From Struthidea cinerea (Eukaryota; Chordata; Aves; Passeriformes; Corcoracidae): a stretch of DNA of 64,000 nucleotides. The first letter of the stretch is position 1; each line of letters starts with the position of its first letter. This document shows positions 13,834-24,100 of the stretch, one piece after another. A program made the position numbers and the translations under genes. The stretch covers positions 816,109-880,108 of the forward strand of contig VZTI01003105.1 of assembly GCA_013397865.1 (NCBI GenBank). The letters run 5' to 3'. The notes beneath the pieces were generated by a model. The model ran no database searches, was not told the DNA's origin, and saw only the letters and a program-made list of their open reading frames with translations.

Positions 13834-14640
13834 GGCAGAGAGGCCCTGCAGAGGGACCTCGGTAAATTAGAGGGCTGGGCAATCACCAACCGTATGAAAT
13901 TTAACAGGAGTGACGGATTCTGTACCTAGGACACGGCAATCCTGGTTGTGTGTATGGACTGAGGAATGAAAGGCTGGAGAGCAGTTGTGGGAAGGGACCT
14001 GGGGGTCCTGGAAAGTTGGATGTGAGTCACCACTGCCCTGGTAGGGCCAACCGTGTCCTGGGGGACACCAGGCACAGCATCGCCAGCCGGGCAAGGGAGG
14101 GAATTGTCCCACCCTGCTCTGCACTGGGGTAGCCTCACCTTGAATATTGTGTGCCGTTCTGGGCACTACAGTATAAAAAAGACATTGAGCTATTAGAGAG
14201 CGTCCAAAGCAGGGACACGAGAATGGTGAAGGGTCTGAAGGGGAAGTTTATGAGGAGCGGCTGAGGGTACTTTGTTCACCCTGGAGAAGACTGAGGGGAG
14301 GCCTCGTTGCAGTCTTCAACATCCTCACGAGGGGCAGTGGAGGGGCAGGCACCGATCTCCTCTCTGGTGACCAGGGACAGGACTCGAGGAAACGGCACAA
14401 AGCTGAGTCAGAGGAGGTTTGGGCTGGATATCACGAAAAGGTCCTTCCCCCAGAGCGTGGCTGGGCACTGGAACAGGCTTCCCAGGACAGTGGTCATGGG
14501 CCCAAACCTGACATAGTCCAAGAAGTGTTTGGACAACGCTCTGAGGCACAGGGTGGGATTGTTGGGGTGACCTGTGCACCGCCAAGAGCTGGACTCGATG
14601 ATGCTTGTGGATCCCTTCCAACTCAGAATATTCCATGGAT
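13834..14640 (+). mobile_element. CR1 LINE, 3' part (about 0.8 kb, 5'-truncated)
   Basis: The segment follows the 3' region of avian CR1 closely. It includes the end of ORF2 (a frame reading LEGWAITNRMKFN near 13870-13905), then blocks such as GACCTGGGGGTCCTGG, CAGCATCGCCAGCCGGGC and AGAGCGTCCAAAG. It ends with GGACTCGATGATGCTTGTGG, CCCTTCCAACTCAG and ATATTCCATGG. ORF2 is broken by stops and frameshifts, so the copy is inactive. It looks less diverged than the copy near 60 kb. The 3' end lies about 150 bases before the SMPD4 start codon and abuts the CpG island. Confidence 0.9.
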
Positions 14641-15110
14641 CTGAGAAGGCGCTGAGTCCCTCCGGCCGCGGGCCCTGCTCTCCCTCAGCGCGGGGCCTTC
14701 TCCATGGCAACGCCGCGGTGACGTCATCTGCGCGGGCCGTGACGCAGAAGGGCCGCGCGGGCGCGGGAGCGCTGCGGGCCGGGACGGGCGGCATGGCCGG
14801 GCCGCACCTGCAGCAGCCCAGCTTCCTGCTGGTGGGTGCGGGGGGCCGGCTTCCTCCTGCTGGGTGGGAATGGGCGCGCTGCAGCGGTGCGAGCCCGCGG
14901 GGCGGGGCGGGGCGGGGCCGGGCGGGCAGCGGAGCGGTGTCCCGGTACTCTGGTGCTGTACCTGTGAAGGCACCCGCGGGTCGGTCCGTGCGGCCTCAGG
15001 TGTCGGTGGAAATGCTGCGCCGGAGGAGCGGCGCAAGGCGGGGATTTTCGCACATCATGGCCGCGGTAAGCGCTGTCCTGCCCGGCAGCGGTGATCGGAT
15101 CTCCCTTGTG
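14641..15110 (+). promoter_or_regulatory. SMPD4 CpG-island promoter
   Basis: Composition switches abruptly to GC- and CpG-rich after the CR1 end. A perfect palindromic CRE (TGACGTCA) is at 14719-14726, and a GGCAAC half-site of an RFX X-box at 14706-14711. A tandem array of GGGGC/GGGCGG GC-boxes (Sp1/KLF type) lies at about 14898-14925, inside intron 1. No TATA box is seen, as is usual for CpG-island promoters. The transcription start is inferred to lie shortly upstream of the ATG at 14793. Confidence 0.75.
14793..14831 (+). CDS. SMPD4: SMPD4 coding exon 1
   Basis: Residues 1-13, MAGPHLQQPSFLL, closely matching the human MAFPHLQQPSFLL. ATG is in good context (gcATGg). Donor GTGGGT, phase 0. 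The same frame stays open upstream to an ATG at 14574. Confidence 0.9.
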
Positions 15111-18100
15111 GTTCGTAACAGGCCACGCTGAAGGCGGATTGTGTCAACAAACCGTTTGCGCAGAGGTGCCACGATCTGGAGACGGTCATCGAGGAGCTCC
15201 CTGCCAAGGTGAGCAGTCACTGCTTTTTCAGAACCTCACTGCCTGGCAAGTTTCAGGGGAATTGTTTTTTTATATTACTGTTTTCTTTGCCTTACCAAGG
15301 CAGACTGCCTGGAACGGGCTGCCCAGGGAGGTGATGGAGTCACGTGGAGATGTTTAAGGAAAAGCTGGATGTGCCACTCAGTGCCGTGGTCTGGTTGACA
15401 CGGTGCTGTTCGGTCATAGGATGGACTCGATGGTCTCAGAGCTCTTTTCCAACCTAACTGATTCTGTGATTCTGAGTTTTGAGGGCCCCCAGTGAAACAG
15501 TGGGAATCCAGTGTTTCCAAGAATTAAGAGCTTTTTCTAGTCATTAAAAGGTTGTTTCATTTCACTGCCCTTCATTAATACCTTTCAGCCTCAGTTTACA
15601 AAGAAAACTTGTTTATAAAATATGGCAAATAACTGCAAATAATGCTGATGAGCATTGTTCCAACTTCAGTAGGATCAGAAATCAGGATAGATCTGCCACA
15701 ATTGTCATGTTATAATGCAATGTTTTGAGTGGATGATCTGCCCAGCGATAATCCGGAAACAGTCATAAATAAATAGCAGACATATCTTTGTGTATGCTAG
15801 TACATGCAGTCGAGATTTTCCAAGTGAGGAATTGTGCACGTTAATTATTTGGGTCTGTTTTCCCTGAAGGAACTACATGGCATCTTCCCATGGCTGGTGG
15901 AGAGCATTTTCGGCAGCCTGGATGGCATCATCATAGGCTGGAATCTTCGCTGTTTGCAAGGAAAAACACATCCCAATGAATATTCTGTGGCTTTGGATTT
16001 CCTGGATCCCAGGTAAACTCATTCATTTCAGCACAGATTAAGAAATTAATTGGTGAACAAATGACCAGTGTTTGACCTTTTTCCATTGTGCAAACCTAAG
16101 TTCACAGAAGTGAGGCAGGAGAGGGTATTTACCATGGGATTTTCTTTCTGGTGCTTGTTTACAGTGGCCCGATGATGAAGCTGGTTTACAAACTCCAGGC
16201 AGAAGAGTACAGATATGATTTCCCAGTCTCATATCTTCCAGTGAGTAACTGAACAGTTTGTGAGAAGGGAATGTAGTTGTTGTTGCAGCTGTTGGAACTT
16301 TGCATGCACTTTATATCTACACTTCAGCATTGGCCAAGATACAGCCTCAGTGCTCAGGTTTAGAGCAGACCCATTTCTTGAAATGGCTCCTGGAGGAGGA
16401 GAGCTCCCAGCCATAAAATCTCTAGGAGATGGTGGTTCTCAGCAGCTGGAAATGTGTGTTCAGCCAAGAAAACTGCACTGTGATTCTTACTCTGTCCCCA
16501 GAGAGAGTTGTGTGGTTATTAGTAGTCGCAGGATTGAAAATAGCTTTCTAAACTTACCACAGAGCAGTGTCCTCCCTGCCTCCGCTTTGTGCCCATGTGT
16601 TTGAAGTCTAACTGCTATCCTGGATATGAAGTATCCCATTTCAAACAAAAGTGTTCATCTGCAGAGCTGTTTTGCTTTGTTTCTTCCATTGCTACTGCCT
16701 ACATGCTATCCAGAAATTGATTCAGGTAGTCCTACAGTCTTTAACAAAAGGAAACCTCATTTAAATTTATGGTAATTGCTGGTCTACAGGTCAATTACCT
16801 GATCAAAACCAGCAGCCAAACACCAATACTCTGCTGCTCCCACTCCAACTGGAAAAGTCACGGCGAAGGCTTTTGAAAAACATACTGAATTTAAATTTAA
16901 AAAATACTGAATACTCATTTTCGGAGAGAAAGTTGAGAATTCTCTACAGACCCTGCATTTTGACAAGGAACTTCTGCAATGCAATAAAATCCTGCTGAGC
17001 TGAATGTAGATGTCATCCCAGACTGCTGGAGTGCAGAATCTCACTATCTGACAACATACTCTGCAATATGCTGAGTAGCCAGATTTGTATTTCATTACTT
17101 TGTCTTTCAGGGCCCTGTGAAGGCTTCAATACAAGAGCAAGTTCTCCCAGAATGCTCTTTATACCACAACAAAGTCCAGTTTCCTTCATCTGGTGGTTTA
17201 GGTTTGAATTTGGCTCTTAGTATCCTTTTTAACAGTTGGGTATCTAATTCTTTTTAAATATCTAAAACTGAGAGATCATGAGTGTTTCTGTTCTACATTT
17301 TTTATGTATATGGGGTTAATCATGGTCATGCTGAAGAGTTTGGGCTGATTAGAAATGTTTAGATTACAATTTAAAATAAACCTCCTTGGTGGAGGAATTT
17401 CTGGCCTTAATCTTAAGTCAACAACAAAATTCCCAGTGTTTTCAGTAGAGCCTGTATTTCACAATTTTTGGTTTTGTAACTACTTGTAGTTTATGCAATA
17501 TGATAGGAAAAGGGCATGTTCACTTTGCAGCTTTGCACTTTTGGAAACTGTAGCTGTAGCTGTGCTGGTTTCAGTTTGAAATAGTCAAATGTGCCAAGAT
17601 TAGCACAAACACACCTTGTCACACAGAGAACACCTCAATTACCAATGTTTCAGTCAGTTGGAAAGCAGGAAGCCAAGGCTGAATTTGCTCAAAAGCTCTA
17701 GCAAGGTAATTTAGCATTGACAAAGTAGAAATGTGGTGTCTGTTCAGCATCTCCTAATATCTAACTGCTGTACCTGTTTTTTATTATGTGATCCTTAACT
17801 CTCTTCTTCCAGATCCATTTGAATATTACATGTTTTACTTTGCAATTAGTTTGATTACACAGAAGGTAAGTACCTTTCACATTTTTTTTCCCTTAAAATA
17901 GTATTGACCTTTCTCCATAATGCTCTACGAGCTTGCTGGGGTGCTGTGTAGCTAAATTAATAGCAGTTTTATCTGTTCTGTTGGAATTTGTTATTGCTTT
18001 GGTTCACTTGATGATCCAAGACTGGATAATAAACAAAATACCCACCTTAGATACACCAGTAAATAGTCTCATGCCAACAAGGAGCAGGCAATGGATTCCA

Positions 18101-21100
18101 AATAGTTTCTGTCCCCCTGTATCCAATAAGGATTTCTCTGCAGTGATAACTACAGTTTGGTACTACGGGGTGTGGTTTTTGGTTCTTCTGCCTGTTGTTA
18201 CCTCTCCTCTCCTGCTTGGTTACAGTCATTGCTACAGCAACGCTTGTCTTACAGCTCATTTACCTTTGCTCCAAAGGGTCTCTACTGCCAGTTCACCTTT
18301 TCTAACCACTGGGCTTCTGCTTTCTTATGCTGAGGGAGTCTGGCACCACTCCCCAGCACTGGCTTAAAGCAGCAGTGTTTAACCTCAGGTATACCCTGTG
18401 TGTCTGTTACAGAACTCACCTGTCACCCATCATGTCAGCCCTTCCAACAGTGCTTATTTCATCCTGGTGGACACGTACCTGAAGTGTTTCCTACCCACAG
18501 AAGGAAGTGTTCTTCCCCCACCTTCTTCAAATCCTGGGGGAGCCATCCCTTCCCCGACTCCCAGGTAATGGGTACAGTGTCAGGGGCAAATTGTGGGAAC
18601 AGTGCAGACAAAATATGGCTTGTTGGAACAAAATCCTCTAACAAGTAGAAAACACCTCCACACTTCGATCTGTGTGTACTTTTTACATAGGAATAGTGAA
18701 GCAGTGTTTGGTTATAGTTACAGTTGAAGTGATTAGTAATTACAGTAATTTGCAGAAGTTTGAAAAGTGTAATCAATTATGCAGTTTAAAAAACTATTTT
18801 CCAGTTTATAAAATACTTACTAAAAGCAATGGTACATCCCCCTGTACTGCATCGAGGCTTACTGACTTCTGTATTTCCATGCATTTGTCCTCCAAGGTCT
18901 CCAGCAGTGCCTTTCTCCTCCTATGGCATGCATCACACCAGCCTGCTGAAACGGCACATTGCCCACCAGCCCTCTGTGAACGCTGACCCAGCTTCCCAGG
19001 AGATCTGGAGATCAGAAACACTGCTTCAGGTACGTTGCATTTAAGGAAGAAAATGGCCCTGCAACATTTCTTTCTGCTCACTGAGGGATCGCTTCTTTTT
19101 AAAGCAGAGGCAGGCAGGCCAGTTTGCTTTAGCCTGGTTTTGGAATTGAGCAGTGCAGCTGTTGCTTTCTGTTAATGCAACAAAGAACCACTGTGAAGCA
19201 GTTAATTTGTAGCTTAGAAAGGCACTTAATATCTTTTTTTAGCCTAAGGATCTAACAACTGGTCTCAGGCATTTGAGTATTTTTTTCTGGAAAAGTTTCT
19301 GCACCTGATTTTCTTTTTTAAATCTTAGGCCAGTTCTATGCTCTATGCAAAGGTTAAACACAGCCAAGTTGGTTTTGTTCACTATCAAGAGAAGGAAAAG
19401 AAAATCTGGATTTAGCAGTTGTTCTGAAACAAGTTCCTACCATGTTGCTGAACTGACTAGTTGATGCCTGGCAGGTGCTAAGAGTTTGTCATCTCAGCCA
19501 TTGGCATGACAGCCTGAAACATCTTGAATAGGTGCTGTCTATTTACCAGTACAGCTTAGTTTTCAAGTTATATACTGTGGTCTTCCTTATGTTTATCTTC
19601 TGACTGACAGTGCAGGATTATTTCTCTTTCCCTAGCTGTGAAAATATTTGTTTTGCAGATCTTTGTTGAAATGTGGCTTCATCATTATTCTCTGGAAATG
19701 TATCAGAAAATGCAGTCCCCTCACGTCAAGGTAATAGTTTGTACTGCATTCGTGAACATCACCTGATGGTTGAGCTCTTATCTTGGGGTAAATCTCCTAT
19801 TCTGTGGAGAATTTTTTTTTGTATATTGGTCCAAAGGAAAGAAATAACTTACCAGAGTATGTACGTGAGTGCGTCAGAGTTGATAATCCAGTTACAAAGA
19901 ATGTTGTGAATAAGTGTGTCATCCAGATTTGCCTTCATTGCAGAAGTTGTGTTAGTTTTGTTCTGGTTTTTGTTTCTTTTTTTTGTTCAAGATGAGTTTG
20001 TGGGATGGTCACAACAATCTGAGCATCAATGTTAAAGTACTAATGATTGAGAAGATGCCACTATAAAACCATTGTGTTAAATCCCACTGGGGCAACATGA
20101 CTGCTAAAAATAGCTAAAATTGATTTCCAGCAGAGATAGCAACTGTTACTGAAATACCAATTAGTAATTTCTAACATCCGTAACCATGTTTTAGCCTAAA
20201 TCCAAATTTTAAAAAAAATCTTACTAAACTGCCATTTTTAATGCTTCATGTTCCAAAATATGCTTTTCACCATAATGGTGTGAGAAGCAGTTCTGTAGCT
20301 ACAGAGTTTGGATTATCTGACAAGCTCTTGCTCAGATAATACACTGTTGTAAGCAGTTTGTGGTGGCCTGTTCAGTAACAAACTACTGCATGTAAGAAGT
20401 AAGTAAGTGTTGGGGAGGCTAAGATTAAAGACATCATAAATAAAAAGGGAATTTGAAGGAGAAAATGTTGATCCTCTGAATTCCCTCTGGGTCGCAGTGG
20501 GACTTTCATAGAAGGGGAGAGAAATAATAAAAGCTACTCAGGATTTATTCCTGTGTGGAAGTGCAGTATGAGAGTTGATTGAGAAATTCTTATCCTTCAC
20601 TCCACAGGATGTGAAATAAAACACATTTATATTTAGCTAGGGAAAAACATTGGAGAGCTGAAATGTGATGGGTTTTGTCTTTTATTCTCAAAGTTGAGGT
20701 CAAAATGCAAACTCACTAATGTTGCAAAGTCTCCACTTGGGAGTCCCAGCAGCATGGCTGTGCACCTGTGATGGAAAGGCTTTGCTTGAAGTACCTTTGG
20801 TCTGTCTGTCTGTCCAGTCTCTGTGCATCAAGCTGTGCTTAGGCCAGAAATGATGATTGCTTTAAACTTCTCTCCTCTGTTCACCCTCTGTATTTCAGAT
20901 GCTCTCTTCTAGCACTAGGGAGCAGCAGTTGCAGACAATGACTCCCCACGTTATGGTGGAGTAGGGCCTAGGTAGAGCTTACAGTTCTCTGAAATCAGCA
21001 CTTCAGGATCCTCCACAAGGTGTGTTGAGCCACAACTTGAGGCCGTAACTCCCTGATGGTATTTTAGTTTCATCTTTGATGGGAAGTAATCATGAACATG

Positions 21101-24100
21101 TGAAATAGGAAGTCTTCACTCTTTGGCGGGGTAGAGCACTGGAATGGGGGACTGGAATTCCCTGTGACATACATAAGTGGATGAAGGATCTCTCCTGCAG
21201 GGCTAAGGAAAGGTTCCAGATCAGTTGGGGCCAGGATTGTTCATTAGCCTGTGATGCTTAAACTGAACTTTGTAGACTGGGTGGGCTGAAGGAGAACAGT
21301 CTGCCTTGTACTTCCTCAAATGAGGAAGTAGAACATCCAGAAGTGTAAGTTCTATTTTAACACAAGCATTAAAGACCTTGACTGGAGACCCAAGATTGCC
21401 CTATACCTTGTCCTTAAAATTATCGGTAATTATGCAGGTTCACTTGATTCCATTTAGCCTGCTGTGTGTTTGGAAGGAAGGGTAATTAGTGACCATCCAG
21501 TCCTGGATCTAGAGCTGTTTGAGCATCAGTGGTTTGAAATGGCTGCATATCTGTATTGGAAGGTGGGATGAGGTTTTGCAGAACTTGCTCACTCTTTGTC
21601 CAGCAGCCGGATTTGTTTGCTTTCACAGGCCAAGACAGATCTTAGATAAGTAACTTTCTTGAGAAGGAGAGTAATAGATTTTTCCTTAAACCTTGTTAGT
21701 GTCATCACAGACTTCCCTTTTGTAAGTAGAAGGCAGGGGCATGAATAGTAAATAGTTTATTTTGAGAAGATATACTACATTATAGCTTTCAATTCTTTTT
21801 GGGTCTGCTGTGAACCTGAGGTTGATGCTGTTTGCTACGCTGTCACTGTTTTCCCTTTTGATTCAACTATATTCCAATTCTTTTGTCTGTTTGTTTTTTC
21901 TTTCTCTGATGATCTAGAGTCCAAGTGTGCAGCATCTTTTTTCCTATTCCCTTCTGCTGTTATCACAAGAAACCCTTAAAAAGAAGTAGTTTGATAAAAC
22001 TTCATGTAATGCTTCCTGACCTTCCAATGCCAGGTGTTCAGCCCCCAGCACTGCATGTGGAACACCCATTAAAATACAGGGGGTTGCAGATTCCTGTGGC
22101 AGGGGAGTCGGTTTGGAAGCAGATGATCTGCCCAAGCTGTTGGGGAGCCTGCAGTAACAATCGTGCCACTCTAAGGGTGTGAAACCAAAAGCTGCCAAAC
22201 TGACACCGGAGGAGATGGGGTCGAGGCTGTTTAAAGACAGCAGAGGTGTGATCTGGAGAGTTAGTTTAGATGCCTGACAACAGTCATTGGGGTCTGTGTA
22301 GTGTACATTTTTTGTTTTATGTTTTTTCATTAATTTCATACATGTGTGTCACTGTTGCTACAGTATCCTCTTCACTGTCATTGTCAGAAATACTGTTCAG
22401 GTTGTTCCTTCAAGAAGTTATCTGGCTGAGGCTTGCAGATACATCAGTGTTATGGCAGGATGCCTTTTGCATCAGCATATAACACTGCTAGGTATGTCTT
22501 TGCCTTTTTAGATATGTAATGTTTCCCTAATAGCAAAAGTAATTTCCTCTTTTGAGGAAATTCACACAACCTGCAGCCTTCCCAAATGGCCTTTAAATAG
22601 AGAGAAGACATAGGATTTCTGTGGACAGGGAACTTCAATTTGAGTTTCTTCCACATACAAACTGTGCTTCTCCAGCAGAACAGGAAGAAATGACAGAATT
22701 TTCAAAATGGATGTAAAATGCTTGCAGACTATTGCACTCTTTTATCAGTTTTTAATAAAACACTGTATCAGTGTGTAAATTCTTGTTACTGCAGTTCAAT
22801 TCACTTCTGAAATGGGGAGTTTATTTGGCAAAAGCTCCATATCCTCTACCAGTCCTTGCTCTGAGCATAGCAAAGCGAACAGCCACTTCTTTGACACCTG
22901 CTCCCAGTTGTATTTCCAGGTTGATAAAGGATAAGAAATACTGTGGAATCAATCTACAGAACACCAGAAAAAAGAGGATACTGTGGCTGCAGTTGTTATT
23001 GTGATATGTTGTCCCTGACTGTATTTGTGATGTTCATTTTTCCCCCACCCTTCTTCCTTGGGCTCATTCTCACTTTTTTTTTCTCTTGCTCTCTTCTCTC
23101 CTTTTTTTCCCTCCCCCCTTCCTTTTTGTTTCTGTTGTCTCAGCTGGAGGTTCTCCACTACCGACTCAGTATCTCCAGTAAACACCACGGTAGTCCTGCC
23201 CAATCCAGCTACCAGGCCCTCCACGCATACCAAGTATTACCATCTTTTCATTTTGTTTCCTTTTTAAAAATCTTGTTCCATCATATAATCTGCGAAGTGT
23301 ATTGGTGCTGGCTGTACAGCAGCTTCTTCTGCCAAGGTGTGGTTTTATAATTTGAGAACACTGCATTGAAATTCACTAAATTTTTCGGTGAAATAGATAC
23401 TGAGAGATATTAGCAAAGGTCATGGAGAAAAGAGTTAAACTCTAGCATGTTATGAGGACTAATTGGAAATTCTATTTGTAGAGATGCATTCTTGCAGTGT
23501 AATACTTACCAGCTATGCTGTTTTTTGGCACCAAAGCTGTCTTCACCAGTGGCAGATTTCTGCCTCTCACACAGTAGTCATTTAAGCAAACCTTGCGTGG
23601 AAGAAAAGATCAGAATTTGCATGGCTGTCACCCAGATTAAGGTAGGTAACATCTGGGGGTTTTTAGCCAAGGAAATGTCATTGGATAATACTAAATTTGT
23701 GGTGGCAATGTCAACTTGACTGTCCACTTTTGCAAAAGCACGAGTGGTACATTTGCAGATTGTTCAGGAAATGTGCATGCAAAAACATTCCTGTTGGAAC
23801 AGATTGCTGATTCCTCTTTCCCTACTTCAGCCCTTTATTCATTGGGTCTTCATTTTGGGAATGGGGAGGGCTAAGCTTATGTATTATAAAGCTCTTTAGC
23901 ACTACATGGCATTTCCCTGCTCTTTAATTCTTTTTTTTGTTTTGTTTTGTTTTAATTAAGTGCTATGGTATCTCAAGGTGCTGTTTAGAAAGGAACACAG
24001 AAAGTACTACTTTAAATCTTTTTTACTGTTACATTTATCTAATTACTGTGTTAAGAATTAAGAATGGCATACATCCATCCTGTATGAAAAGGTTTGATAA

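Noticed and set aside
13438..13889. Overlapping open frames of 84-104 codons on the minus strand
   Set aside because: GC-rich sequence running into the CR1 copy; no splice sites, homology or codon bias consistent with a gene.
14574..15131. 185-codon + strand frame taken as one gene
   Set aside because: It merges CR1 sequence, promoter, true SMPD4 exon 1 and intron 1. Only 14793-14831 is supported as coding; the upstream part is kept as a finding.
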